A stretch of 64,000 nucleotides of DNA from Xestospongia bergquistia (lineage: Eukaryota; Porifera; Demospongiae; Haplosclerida; Petrosiidae), in assembly GCA_963965975.1 (NCBI GenBank), contig OZ014412.1:15142849-15206848 (forward strand). The letters are read 5' to 3'. A program made the position numbers and the translations under genes. The notes beneath the pieces were generated by a model. That model saw only the letters and a program-made list of their open reading frames with translations, had not been told where the DNA came from and made no database searches. Shown here piece after piece: positions 25,711 through 37,629 of the stretch (its first letter is position 1; every line of letters starts with the position of its first letter).

Positions 25711-27360
25711 GTAAGTGTATATATAATTAAGCTTTTATTATGATTTTTTCTGGTTAGAGTACTTGAAAACGAGTTCTTGAAAACTTTACTTATATGAATA
25801 TAATGGTCTATACTTATTAGGACTTTTAAATATAGTAACTTAAAAAAGACATCATTAATCATGTTTAATTTTGATATTAAAAGAAACATTTGTCAACTCA
25901 ATAATTGTGTTTATAAAAGTAAATTTTAAATAAATGTACGTAATATGAATCACAAAAGAATGATATTAATAGGGAATTGTTACATGTAAACTGTTATTGT
26001 AGATCAATGAAGTAGCCTGTGGTAAGTCCAACAGACATTGTTGATTATTGATAATGATATTTCCTAGTTTACACATTGCCTGACATTTAGCTAACAATGA
26101 GGGTTCGGTTGATATCCTCCATATATCCTAATAAATTCCTGTGTCAAATTGTCTCACTATATTAAAACAGTATAGTATAAGCAGGAATGAAATTCATATA
26201 CACATCACTAGTCACTTTATTGATACACCCATTAGTTTAAAAATCAATTACAGTATCTTAAGTATAGAAGGTTGTAAGAATTCTAAAAAGAGTTCTGCTA
26301 GTTGATAATTAAAAATAAAAATTTAGAAAGAAAATGATATCGTGATATTAGACAATATGACAACACAGTATAGAATCGATAATTTGTTACACATTGTATA
26401 ATGTCATCACTTTTCATATCAATAAGGACTTGTCCAGTACAAGAACTCTGCAAAAATAAAGAATATCATTCACTACCTACCAGAATATAGTGTAGCAAAT
26501 ATAAAATTAATTGTCACGGTATTCATTAATGAAAATGAATGTCACTGCTCATTTTTGCAGCGAATTTTGCAAAGCTATGCGCTATAGTTACTGAATGGAA
26601 CAAAGCTCCAGTTTTCATATAAGAAGCTGACTCTTGGCTTGTTTTCTATGGAAATGAAAACAAACCAGATAAATAAAATAAATATATATAATATATAATG
26701 TTGTGCGCCTTTGGTAAGATATTGCATGCCAAGGTTAATATTTTAGTAAATCAAATCAAGTATCAATGTGAGTGTAGTATTGCTTATAGCTACGTCAATA
26801 TTTTCTTTATATGTTTGGCCAAGGTAGAATGATGAAATTCACTGATAAAGAAGTACAATGCCGCCATATTGCATTAGGTGTGTGGCCAATACGTGGGAGT
26901 AAAAACTTGCAATCTAATGCTTAATTCTTAAGGCCCAGGGAACAGTATTAAAAATGTTTGAACTATTTATGATTGTTGTAAGTGTTGGAAAACATATAAA
27001 CAATAAGACATAGTAGTTTATATGGAAAACATATAAACTACTATGTCTATTGCACAACAAATAGAACATTGTAGTTGTATGATATGTTTATCACTTGTTG
27101 AACTAGTGCTATACTTAGAGTAGTAATATATAATACACTTGTGCATATTTGTATGTATTGATGTTGTGATAAAGGTCAACAGAAACATTTGTAATAGCAA
27201 AACTATCAAAACACTCAACTAATAAGGAGCTATTTATAAAAAAAACGCTTACTACAAGAAATTGCATAAATTTTATGGCCTACCACAAAAGACACAAGTC
27301 AGAAAAAAATCTAGTAGAATTTTAACTTTGTAGATGAACCAAATTGTGTTCATTTACAGT
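25711..27360. other. EF-hand 3' flank and spacer to thiaminase-like gene
   Basis: 25740-26270 is the EF-hand 3' flank (inverted at 5.6-6.4 kb). 26380-27360 is paralogous to about 43720-44590, the spacer between the two thiaminase-like genes in the 6.9-kb unit. A plus-strand thiaminase-like gene has evidently been lost from, or never entered, this position. A possible EF-hand terminal exon near 26561 is followed by AATAAA-like runs at about 26675. Confidence 0.5.
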
Positions 27361-28623
27361 TCACTTTTTCTTCATATTTTTACTTGATCCAGTACACTTT
27401 TCTTCAAGGACGTCTTCCATTAGCTTTATATCCTCATTTGTAAGTGAGGGTACAGCTACAGATCTTTGCAGATGCCAATACACATCATCATATATTATAT
27501 CATCAACAGACTTGTAGAACGTCTCAATAGCTTGGAGAAGGTAGCGTGTTTTAGGAGGATTAAGGTCATCTCCGAGTGCAATCTTACGGCGTAAATCATA
27601 TCCAGTAAAGTACTTGACAAACTCACGAATTGCATTTCGTTTTTCTTCACTTGCTGCCTCCCATGCTTTTTTACTTACTACTAAAGCATCAGTGTATTGA
27701 ACCATATAATTTGAAGGACCTAGAGGCCAAGATGTGGCAAAATATGGACAAATATCAGCATCAAGCATAACCTTAGCAGTTATTTCAGAGAACCCAAAGG
27801 AAAACATTGTCTTCTCATTTTTGATGTCTTTGAAAAGATTATTGCTGTTTTTGACATAGCTTCCTGTAACGTTTTTTTGGTAACATTTATTGCCATCAGG
27901 TTCATTACCACATAGATTGATAAACCACTGCAAATTAGTACACACCTTTGAGTCAACTACTCCGTCTTTCACATCTTGAATTGATCTGGCAATGCTTTCA
28001 GGACCATTAATGTCAATATAAGCATCCATATAGAGAAACGGCAAGTACCACCCATAAGCATCGTTCATTTTGCCGCCAACTAATCTCTCGTATGTAGGAA
28101 AACGTGAAAGCAAATTGCTTGTGCATATTTCCATTCTCGATTTAAAATTCGTAAAGTCACTTCGAGATTTTCTAAGAGGACAGCTACATTCTGAACTTGG
28201 AGAAAATCCAATAATGAAATTACCACAAACTAAAGTTGGGTAGCCAAAGTATTGTTCTCCAGCACGAACAGCACTTTTAGCTGTAGGTAACGTATCCGTT
28301 GGCATTGGATGAACATTATTTATATCCACAATGAGATGAAGAATACTCGAGAGATTAACTGTGTCAATTTCAATGAGATCAAAGTCTCCATTCAAGTATT
28401 CACTAACTGGCTCATAAGGAGAATAATCGTTTTCATTAACAACTGCATTTACTGTGTGATCGTCGTTGTTGAATCCATTTTCAATCATTGATTTATACGA
28501 AGCTAGTTTATCACCTTGTAAGTCAGGAATTGAATTGTAAATACCAACTTTGAGATTAATAGCAGCAGAAGTAAGACAAATCCAAGCTAACAACAACTGA
28601 ACAGAGATGAAGCTAATCATCAT
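27361..28623 (-). CDS. Secreted thiaminase I-like protein, minus subfamily, copy 1
   Basis: An intronless frame of 420 residues. Residues 1-21 form a signal peptide (ISFISVQLLLAWICLTSAA). The mature part has the order of bacterial thiaminase I (thiamine pyridinylase, a periplasmic-binding-protein type II fold): LKVGIYNSIPD; FDLIEID; GYPTLVCGNF with Cys133 where the enzyme's nucleophile sits (QILCTNLL in Bacillus); FLYMDAYIDINGPES; FGFSE with Glu280 at the position of the general base; VQYTDALVVS with Asp312; and RYLLQAIETFYKS. The Glu-Asp spacing (32) is close to the bacterial one (31, from memory). Thiaminase I swaps thiamine's thiazole for another nucleophile. Extra cysteines and N-glycosylation sites such as NVTG suit secretion. 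It ends NMKKK. The TATA box is 45-54 bases upstream. Activity is inferred. Confidence 0.75.
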   Translation of the reverse strand: MMISFISVQLLLAWICLTSAAINLKVGIYNSIPDLQGDKLASYKSMIENGFNNDDHTVNAVVNENDYSPYEPVSEYLNGDFDLIEIDTVNLSSILHLIVDINNVHPMPTDTLPTAKSAVRAGEQYFGYPTLVCGNFIIGFSPSSECSCPLRKSRSDFTNFKSRMEICTSNLLSRFPTYERLVGGKMNDAYGWYLPFLYMDAYIDINGPESIARSIQDVKDGVVDSKVCTNLQWFINLCGNEPDGNKCYQKNVTGSYVKNSNNLFKDIKNEKTMFSFGFSEITAKVMLDADICPYFATSWPLGPSNYMVQYTDALVVSKKAWEAASEEKRNAIREFVKYFTGYDLRRKIALGDDLNPPKTRYLLQAIETFYKSVDDIIYDDVYWHLQRSVAVPSLTNEDIKLMEDVLEEKCTGSSKNMKKK

Positions 28624-28667
28624 TGTATAAATCAGTTAATACAGCCTACCGAATGTCTAACCCCACT

Positions 28668-28677
28668 CTTTATATAA
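28668..28677 (-). promoter_or_regulatory. TATA box of thiaminase-like copy 1
   Basis: On the minus strand the sequence reads TTATATAAAGAGTG, 45-54 bases before the start codon. The same CTATATAAAGAGTG stands at the same distance before the copies at 45890 and 52795. Confidence 0.65.
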
Positions 28678-28848
28678 GTTTGTTCTCATTGGATGATGCC
28701 TCGTAACATAATGCATATAATGTTTTCATTATGTATGCACAATGTCCTGCATCACAAGCACATGAATAGGAGTCTGCTGCTTCCTGTGTTATCTTTAGGT
28801 AGTACAAATGATATACACAAAGTACTATGTTGAGTCTACTACAAGTCT

Positions 28849-28956
28849 ACAACTGATAACTTATGTACAACTAGTGACATACAGATTGACTAGCAAAGTA
28901 CACCAATAGTGTACTCTGCTGTATGTCACTAGGTGTATAAATAAGTTATCAGTTGT
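28849..28956. repeat. Palindromic MITE-like element, copy 1
   Basis: Left arm 28849-28884 ('acaactgataacttatgtac' onward) pairs with right arm 28919-28956 (ending 'aagttatcagttgt') with a few mismatches. Nested inside is a second palindrome, 'agtacac...gtgtact'. A related element lies at 31176-31293, and a right half remains near 41300-41340 and 48207-48246. No coding sequence. Confidence 0.75.
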
Positions 28957-28962
28957 ATACAT

Positions 28963-29183
28963 AAGCTTATAAAAACTTAGTCTGCCTTTCCAAATTCCTT
29001 AGAGCTATAATTAAATTATGCATATTCAAAATTAATTATACACATATAACATATAACTATTCATATAATATATACTCATATAACATGATACATATTAATC
29101 TTAAAATTTGTGGTTAATTAATTTCTATAAAGATTTCCTATCTTAATTTTTTCTTCAATCTTTAGTGCAAACTGAAGCAATCC

Positions 29184-29239
<56 letters not shown>

Positions 29240-29590
29240 TATATATTATTATTATTAACATGATATAAATATAATATGTTTATATGGTGTACAAACAATA
29301 TTTAAGCCTTATCTAGCTAATCGTTATTAGTATACTTATAAAAGAAGTACTCCATTCAAAAATGTATGTACAAACTACAAAATATTGATATTTAAAACAA
29401 GAACTTGTACAATGTCTCAACAGCTTTGAAAACATGTATATAATACGTGTATGTATGTTGTGACCTTTTTAGTGGAAGTCTGTATAGTATTTATTTGGAG
29501 TTAATGTAATGCAAGTGTATACTATAGCTACATGGCTTTACGTATATAAATTCGCATTTTGACATACAACTTGTTTTTAATTTAATGATA
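28963..29590. other. Intergenic with (AT)n tract
   Basis: A TA microsatellite occupies about 29186-29236. The rest is paralogous to 31310-31800 and more loosely to 41340-41830, the upstream flank of plus-strand thiaminase-like genes. No gene is seen. Confidence 0.6.
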
Positions 29591-30285
29591 CATTCTTGCA
29601 GCAGCCTGTGTGCATCCTCACCTCAAAATCGTGTGACTAACTAGATCACCTGTTGTCTCTAATGCCACGCCTCCAATTTTGTGGGTGACGAAACAGCCTA
29701 ATTTATCAGTGCTAAAAATCATGTTTTGCAGCATTGAACGTGAGATAATGATGTATGAAATGTTATGCCTATGTCTTCTGATAATCTACAGCATCCTAAA
29801 AGTCCATTTGATCATGAGGAAGGTGATCAGGTTTGAGCTTATCCGACATTGACCTATATCCTTTTTGTAATTGGTTTGTCGTCAAATACTGACTGTTATT
29901 TTAGAAAATTTGAAGACAACTTTGAAGGTTTTAATGGAACAATGTAGAGAAATTGTAACTTAAGTGCCATTATCATATCAATAACTCATTGATGGTAAAA
30001 TGAATGATGATGAAGACAAAAAATAATGCAATCCGTGATTTTCTCAACTATTTTACTGGTACTAATTTATGTCTAAAGATTGTATTTAGAGAAGATTTAA
30101 ATCATCCTCAAAATCGTTATTTACTATAAGGTATACTCAATTTTTATAATTCTACAAATGATCCTATTTTTCGAGACTCATACTATTAAATAAAACAATC
30201 AGTATTGACACCATTGCTCAGAGCTAATAAGTTAAAGAAAATTTATCATATTCCTGAGACTAAGTCTATTAATATGAATTAGCAA
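29590..30285 (+). pseudogene. Thiaminase-like relic, plus subfamily
   Basis: 29590-29750 matches the promoter and leader of the gene at 42014 ('ctagatcacctgttgtctct'). From about 29755 the sequence follows that gene from its MPMSTDT codons to the C-terminus (NPPQNRYLL, then ETKSINMN). The centre of the gene, about 400 bases between the KMNDDEG and NAIRDF codons, is deleted and several stops and shifts are present. It is a dead copy of the plus subfamily. Confidence 0.75.
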
Positions 30286-30829
30286 AAATAAAAAATTCCA
30301 AAACATTGATTAATTAAAAATTAGAAATTATCTTTTACTTATTGCCATATAGTCAGATTTACTCTAAATTGCATTGGTAGCTATGTTATTCAAACAGTCA
30401 TATAGTCATAACACCTATATTTATTTTAATTTTAAAAAAATTATGCAAATCATTATAATGAACTAACAGCTCAAAATTCTGTTTTGAGTTACCACAAGTA
30501 TACTTCATTTTATTAATAAAATTTAAGCAAATTGAGCATACAAATGAACATAATATACGTACAATATTAATGTATATATTAAAAAATAAAAATTGCAATG
30601 TAAAAAGTTCCATAGCAATGATTTAATGGCAATAGTTACCATGGAAATGTTGCTATGGCGATTGTTAATATGATATTTGTTACTATTGGAACTGAAAGTT
30701 TATGCTATGATAATTATTGGGGTGATTTTCGCTTTGTAAATATTGCTCATATAATGTTGTTATTGTGATTTTTCATTTCTATGGTTTCTATGGTTATTTG
30801 TAGTAGTAAGAGTTACCATGGTAACTATA
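30286..30829. other. 3' flank of thiaminase-like relic
   Basis: Paralogous to 32100-32575 and 43370-43620. About 30620-30830 is rich in 'ggcaatagttaccatgg' and 'gttaccatggtaac' motifs. No gene is seen. Confidence 0.5.
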
Positions 30830-31105
30830 GAAGTTGCTTGTACATATTTCCATTCTCGATTTAAAATTCATAAAGTCACTTCGAGATATTCTAAGAGGAC
30901 AGCTACATTCTGAACTTGGAGAAAATCCAATATTAAAATTACCACAAACTAAAGTTGGGTAGCCAAAATATTGTTCTCCATCACGAACAGCACTTCTAGC
31001 TGTAGGTAATGTATTCATTGGTATTGGATGAACTTCATTTATATCCACAAAGAATACTCAAGAGATAAACTGTGTCAATTTCAACGAGATCAAAGCCTCC
31101 GTTAG
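30830..31105 (-). pseudogene. Thiaminase-like relic, minus subfamily
   Basis: The minus strand encodes only a middle slice of the minus-subfamily protein: VHPIPMNTLPTARSAVR, then GEQYFGYPTLVCGNF including the putative nucleophile Cys, then SPSSECSCPLR and KSRMEICTSN. It stops where unrelated sequence begins on both sides. About 90 codons are left of 420. Confidence 0.75.
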
Positions 31106-31175
31106 GAGCTGCCACTTTCTGTGTTATGTTTAGATAGTACAAATGATATATACAAGCTACTATGTTGAATCTACT

Positions 31176-31293
31176 ACAACTGATAAACATATGTACCCCT
31201 AGTTAGATACAGGTTGACTAGCAAAGTACACTACTGGTATACTTTGCTAGTCACTTTGTACATTACTAGGTGTATAAATAAGTTATCAGTTGT
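31176..31293. repeat. Palindromic MITE-like element, copy 2
   Basis: It has the same outer arms as 28849-28956. The inner palindrome is clearer: GACTAGCAAAGTA pairs with TACTTTGCTAGTC. Confidence 0.7.
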
Positions 31294-31498
31294 ATACATA
31301 AGCTTATAAAAACTTAGTCTCAAAAATAAGTACACACATATAACATATAACTGTTCATATAATATGTATAGATATAACATGATACATATAACTCTTCAAA
31401 TGTTTCGTTAAATTAATTTCTATAACGATTTCCTATCTTAATTTAGTCTACATTCTTTAGTGCAAACTGAAGCAATGCATAATATAATACATTTTATT

Positions 31499-31534
<36 letters not shown>

Positions 31535-31979
31535 GCTCTACAAACAATATTTAAGTCTATTGATGTTTATCTAGCAAATCTATACATTAACTCCAAATAA
31601 ACACTCTACATACTTCCTCTACAAAAGTCACAACATGTATTACATACATGTATTCAAAGCTGTTGAGATATTGTACAGTTTCTTGTTTAAATATCAATAT
31701 TTTTGAGTTTGTACATGCAGTTTTGAATGGAGTACATCTTTTGTAAGTGTACTGATAACCAAGTGTTGAAATTTATGCTATACGTATAATTATGAATTCA
31801 TATTTTGTATGAAAGACATACCTTAATTAATTTTAATTCAATGATGCATTGATACAGCAGCCTTAAAATTGCGTGACATGTTTTCTCCAATGCCACACCT
31901 CCAATTTTCGTGGGTGATGATGACACAGCCTAATTTATCAATGCTAAAAAAGTTTTCCCACATTGAACGTTAGAAGAGA
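31294..31979. other. Upstream flank of a lost thiaminase-like gene
   Basis: It contains a (TA)n tract at 31500-31531 and the same leader block as 29590-29750 and 41830-42000 ('caatgccacacctccaattt'). No gene is seen. Confidence 0.55.
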
Positions 31980-32095
31980 AAAATGCCAAAAGACTGTTAT
32001 TGTCAAAGTTATTTTCGTAATGTACAATACTTCGTTATTTACTTTCTGAAAAAAATTTGAAAGAGCAAAACAAAAGAATCATCAATGCAAACAAT
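31980..32095 (+). pseudogene. 5' end relic of plus-subfamily thiaminase-like gene
   Basis: The frame from ATG at 31983 reads MPKDCYCQSYFRNVQYFVIYFL, clearly related to the first 22 residues encoded at 42014. It then breaks, and the rest of the gene is missing. The 3' flank of the plus-subfamily gene follows directly (32100-32290). Confidence 0.65.
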
Positions 32096-33017
32096 AATTA
32101 CTACTATCTATGTTATTCAAACAGTCATATAGTCATAGCCCCTATAATTATTATAATTTTTAAAAAAATAATTATGTGATTATTTTCATCGCTATAATGA
32201 ACTAACAGCTCAAAATTCTGTTTTCAGTTACCACGAGTATACTTCATTTTATTAATAAGGATTTAGGAAATTAAGCATGCAAATGAACTTAATGTATACA
32301 TATAATATTTATGTGTATATTAAAAAATAAAACTTCCAATGTAAAAAAGCTCCATAGCAATAATTTAATGGCAATAGTTACTATAGAAATGTTGCTTTGT
32401 CAATTGGTAATATGATATTTGTTACTGTTGGAACTGAACGTTTATGCTATGATATTTATTGGGGTGATTTTCGCTTTGTAAATGTTGTAAATGTTGTTGT
32501 TATGGTGATTTTTGATTTCTGTGGTTTCTATGGTTATGTTGTAGTCGTAGATGTTACCATGGTGATTATAGAAGAATGATCAGTATATTGTAACATATAG
32601 AAGCTAATTTATTGGTTGGTTAGTGTCTCATAGTAACCAGTACAAAATGTCATTAAAAACATGTCATACTATGCAAGTATGTTTGTTAATATTGTTTTAA
32701 TCTATTGTTTAGTTGAATGTGGAAAGTAAACAATTATAATTGAATTCTATTGTTCGTTTGGATATTAACATAGAATAATAAATTGAAACAATGATAACAA
32801 ACATGCTTCAATTAGACTTGTTTAGATGAATATCATGACCTCTATCAGGTGCAGTGAAGTTTCTTACACTGACCACTATAACATAAAGCAATATGCTTGA
32901 ATGCACTAATAGATTATCATAATTGGTCTATACATTTGAAAAAAGACAATAATAGCTTATTTCTATACGTGTATAATACAAGTTATCTATATCTCACTAA
33001 AGCCTTCAAGTCATATT
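32096..33017. other. Mixed 3' flank and NIDO upstream flank
   Basis: 32100-32575 is the thiaminase-like 3' flank paralogous to 30340-30830. 32900-33017 switches to the NIDO upstream flank ('tatttctatacgtgtataat'). The junction between the two gene arrays lies around 32.6-32.9 kb. No gene is seen. Confidence 0.5.
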
Positions 33018-33070
33018 AGTACACGCCTAGTTCATAAACGTCATTCGACGTCAAGGCGAGCTATATAAGT
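33018..33070 (+). promoter_or_regulatory. NIDO copy 5 promoter block
   Basis: TAGTACACGCCTAGTTCATA, then ACGTCATTCGACGTCA, then CTATATAAG, 80-130 bases before the start codon. It matches the blocks of copies 1 and 3. Confidence 0.6.
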
Positions 33071-33147
33071 TGAAGCATTGAGACTCTCCTACGCAAAATA
33101 CAATTTATCAAACGCTCTGTAGTACTAAATTTTTGCTGTCAGCTACT

Positions 33148-34730
33148 ATGGTTTGCGACTTTAGGTATGCATACTAATGTTAATAGCTAAAACTATAACG
33201 AACTATCGCGTTTAATTTAAATGTATCACGCAGTAGTAACTATCACGTTCATATTAGAATAGAAGGTAATATCCATATATATAATACAGTCCTTTATCTC
33301 ACAATCAATAATTATTTAAAGCTTAATATTTCTAGTTTATATTAAGGCACTGAACACTTTCTTTCTGTACTACAGGAGTTGTTGTACTTGCTTTTATCTT
33401 GTATTGATGATATATACTGTGTTATCTGTGCCTGTGAATGATTTTTATTGGTTTGGTGTAGAAAACGGAGACACAGCTAGAGGAAATGAATCTTTTGCAT
33501 TCTTATTCTTTTCAAATTTTTCAATTGCAAATTTACTAAAAAATGAAAATGCTACTGCCACTTCCATTGGAGTATGATAATAATATTATTTTATGTATTA
33601 ATTAATGTATTAATTCTTATAGATTGAATTTGAGATTGGTTTACTTTTAGCAAACGAAGGAAATGTTTTTATTGCAATTGCTCCTCTGGCAAAATTTGTT
33701 GGTTCAACTCATTCAGGGGATGTCTTTTACAGGATAACAGACAATACTACACTACTTGATAGAGCAAAGGAAGATATTAAACAATCCAATCTTACTCAAT
33801 GTGACTTTAATCCGAATCATCTCATTATCGTTACATGGGAAAACTATTTTTTGGGATCTTCATTAATGACAGTAAGTATTACTTATAACAGATTATAATC
33901 TTAGTCTATTATAATGTTAATTATAGGGTAACACATACCAAGTCATAATTACAACAGATGAAACTTCAACATTTGCTATTATCTTGTTTGGTGTAATAAA
34001 TAACACGTTTCCAAATGAATATGAACATATTCTATTTATAAATCATAAAACTAATGCTATGCTTGAAAGTATAGATTTACCTTATGTTAATGATATTACA
34101 CAAGCTCCTAATCTCATGCTTAATAGTAATGTTCCTGGAACATATATTGTCAAGTTAAGTGCAGGTGGTAAGAAATAGAAAATACAATCTCTTATTGCGT
34201 TTTACTTGTTTATCTCAATAATAAAGTAGAATTGAATTACAATCAATGACTCCATTTTTCTATTGTTTAGCTTCACAAACACTTACATCACTGTAATAAT
34301 TAATAAGTAATTATGCCAAATTGTTTAGATTAGATGATTAGACATGATATTGATATAATTCATGTATTATCAACTTAAGTAATTGGCATGAGTTCTGGCC
34401 TCTATATCTAATCATGTAAAGTACAAATTGATTGATAAATTAACTTATCAGTGAACATATTGTAAGGACTGCCAAACATTTTGATGCATCATAGTTCATT
34501 TATAAGACTTCTTAAGTTCATGTAGTGTTAATTGAATGACATTAAAAAATATTATTTTACATTGTTTTATTTTGTTTTCTTTATTATATTATATAGTAAC
34601 TTGTTCTCAATCACCATCATGTCCAGTTAAAGGGACACAAGAATGCAAAAAAAATCTAGCAAGACTAGCTTGTCAGAAAATGATCCTAGACAAAATTAAT
34701 CCAATACCAAAAGCCTGTGACTCACTCTGA
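33148..34730 (+). CDS. Secreted NIDO-domain protein, copy 5 (5 exons)
   Basis: Exons 33148-33164, 33376-33571, 33623-33871, 33927-34167 and 34597-34730 give 278 residues. The start is MVCDFR; the signal peptide continues RSCCTCFYLVLMIYTVLSVP if the second exon is read with its one GTT change (CC becomes CV). NIDO landmarks are intact: NDFYWFGVENGDT, GDVFYRITDN, HLIIVTWENYFLG, GNTYQVIITTD, NVPGTYIVKLSAGG. It resembles the frameshifted copy 2 most closely (both have ENYFLGSSLMT). The tail starts VTCSQSPSCP, against VPC in the others. AATAAA follows the stop. It is intact and lies 24-30 kb from copies 1 and 2, beyond the thiaminase-like relics. Confidence 0.85.
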
Positions 34731-35386
34731 GAATACAATAAACAACATATCATTCCATTAATGACTTTCATATTTTTAGTTTCGTCTCTTTAATATACTT
34801 ACATAAAAGTAATTAGTAAAGTTTCCGTATATCATTTAGTTGATGTACATACAATGTTGTTATTTATATTTCAACATGGAATGATTGTTTTTGATATGAA
34901 ATTTGTAGAAGATATTATCAAACAAATCCTTGTGTGGTGGGAACAGAGTAAAAGAGAGAGTAGTTAGATGACTTTTATACATTAGATACTTTAACATTTC
35001 TCTACAAAACAGAACCAACTATGTTATAGTAGAAAATTTTATTTCTAAGTGTAAACACACATACTATATAACTAGTATACATTAAAACATGACTATTAAT
35101 ATAATTGACTAGTAATGTGATGATACACCATCAGAATATGCTTGTTATTTCTGTATTTCATGTGATTGGAGTATATAAAATATTGTACTTTGTTCTTGAT
35201 ATAAAATTTATAAAGACACATGTTTGTCTTATACAATCATTAAATCAATTACAAGTCCTTCATTGAGGGTACTGACATAAGAGAAAGTAATATATTATTA
35301 TGATGTCTTTTGTACTTTAAATATTTAACTCATTTATGAATTATTGAATATATATCAGGTGCATTAGACAATCTAGGCATTAATTG

Positions 35387-35426
<40 letters not shown>

Positions 35427-35830
35427 TATATATATAATAAGGGGTCTGGTTACAATAAATGCTTCTCAGTATACATCTACATATTTTGGTCATATGTTGG
35501 TCATTACACAATACAACTTTACTCTTGTTCCATAGTATATTGGTTGTCAACTTGTCATGCATTAACAATGATAAAGGCATTTACTGTAAGTGAGGCTAAC
35601 TTGCAAAAATGTAGTTATGTCATAAAATATAACTTTATGATTAAGGCATGACACCCCTTAACTAATTTAAAACATTAATGGAATTATAAATGACATATGG
35701 TAGTATACACTACATAAATTACTCACTATGTAATTGTTGGTATGATAGATTTGAGAAAGCAACAAAGGATATAATGAGTTATTTGAAAGAACAATAGATT
35801 TAATAGTAATCCAGCCTTGTAAACTATAAA
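34731..35830. repeat. NIDO 3' flank, (TA)n junction, satellite monomer
   Basis: The 3' flank is paralogous to those of the other copies. A (TA)n tract at about 35389-35436 leads into 'AATAAGGGGTCTGGTTACAA', and a diverged satellite monomer follows (35520-35830). No gene is seen. Confidence 0.65.
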
Positions 35831-36735
35831 TTAGCACTTAGTGGGATCAGGACCACTTTCAGTAGATTCCAAATTTTAATTGATTTTTTAACTTATAAAA
35901 CAATAACATTATATTTTAATGTTGTACCATTATAAGATCTTATTGATATTCTGATAACTGATATTAAAGTGACATTTAAAGCTGATATCAATAGTCAATC
36001 TGATATAATTAGTTTTATTTTCATTAACTATGTATTGGTTTAAATGAATATTAACAATTAATGTAGATTTATTTTATATTGATGGAAGTACAAACATGAG
36101 GTAATGGAGCCATATTGTTTAGAGAAGGACAACCTGTTTAAGACAGTTGGTCTTTACAACATGTTCAAGATGAGATTGTTTAATTTATTAAGTATATAAT
36201 AGGGGTTATGTATTAAAGTATATCCTTTACTACTAGCTATGTATACATACACATAAAAGCTACCAGTTAGTATAGTTGTACAACTTTATGTAATATTATA
36301 CCTAAACATGTTATCAGTCATTGCATGGCTTTACCTTCTAAAGATGTAGAGTTATGTACTATGACAACTACATTACTCTATATTACATAATATACTATGA
36401 CTACATTCAATAGTATAAGTTTCTTCTGTTAAAATATAGAAGAATCAGTTATTGTACCACATGGAGATGTAGATAATTGCTGTGAATATGGAAAGGAAAA
36501 TTAATTATTGAAATTGAGTTCGATTTTTTGTTTTTTGATATTCACATAAAACAATATATTGAAATGATTATAAGAAACATAATTATATTTAAGCATAACA
36601 AATTTTAATGACCTTATTGCAACTAAACAAGACAATAGTTATTATATCAATGTATAATAAAGTATTTAATCTATAAGGTGTACTTACCAGGTATACTCTT
36701 TGTCTGAATGTTATCAAAGGTATAATTGAAACATT
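35831..36735. other. Diverged dispersed block
   Basis: About 36110-36390 repeats the 4900-5170 block. No gene is seen in the rest. Confidence 0.45.
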
Positions 36736-36739
36736 GAAC

Positions 36740-36855
36740 TCACTCTATAGGGGATGTCTTTTACTTAATAGCAGACAATGTTACTATACGAGATAGAGCA
36801 AAGAGCAATCCAATCTTGCTCAAGGTGACTACAATCTAACTCGTCTACATGAAAA
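36740..36855 (+). pseudogene. NIDO exon 3 relic
   Basis: 'ggggatgtcttttacttaat' followed by 'agatagagcaaagagcaatc' and 'gctcaaggtgactacaatct' correspond to GDVFYRITDN, RAKED and LTQCDFN codons with several deletions. It is the longest of the exon-3 relics. Confidence 0.6.
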
Positions 36856-37629
36856 CTTTTTTTTACTTTCGATAAACCCATATCTAGACTAATTCTTTTA
36901 TCTAACAACAGGACAACTTGTTAATCTGATAATTGTTCTTATACGAGGAGGTTGGGTATGAAAAAGATCCCGCCTAAACTAATTAACAATTCTCTTGACG
37001 TACTTCACTACAGCACTTATTCATCAACTACCAACAGACACCTCACCTGGCCCTGATGGTATTTCTTCTTAAATGTTAAAATCTACTGCCTACTCTATTT
37101 CATATTCACTTTGACTTCTATTTAATCAGTCTATCTCTTTTGGAACCTTCCCATCTGAATGGAAATGCTCACATATAACTCCTATTCCAAGTCTACATCA
37201 CCTTCATCACCATCATTTTATCATCCTATTTCTCTCTTATCTCTTTTAAGTAAGGTGTTGGAAAAACATATTAATCTATGGATGCACAATTTCTGGTCTC
37301 AAAATGACATTCTCTCTGATTGTCGGTTCAGATATTGCCCAGGTTTTAGTACTGAATCTGCTCTCATCTCCACAACCCACTGGTGGCAACAGACCCTTGA
37401 TTCCTCATCCTCTCTATCTGTGCTATCTTCTTTGAACTTAGCAAAGGTTTTGATTCTATTCCTCTTTCTCCTTTGCTGGACTCTCTTTTCTCTCTTTATC
37501 TCCCTCAAATTCTACTCCGCTGGTTTCTCTCTTACTTAAGTAACCCTTCTTAACAAGTTTGGTGAATGGAGTTATCTCTAACAGTACATCTTGTCACTTC
37601 AAAAGTTCCCCAGGGCTCTATTCTCGGCC

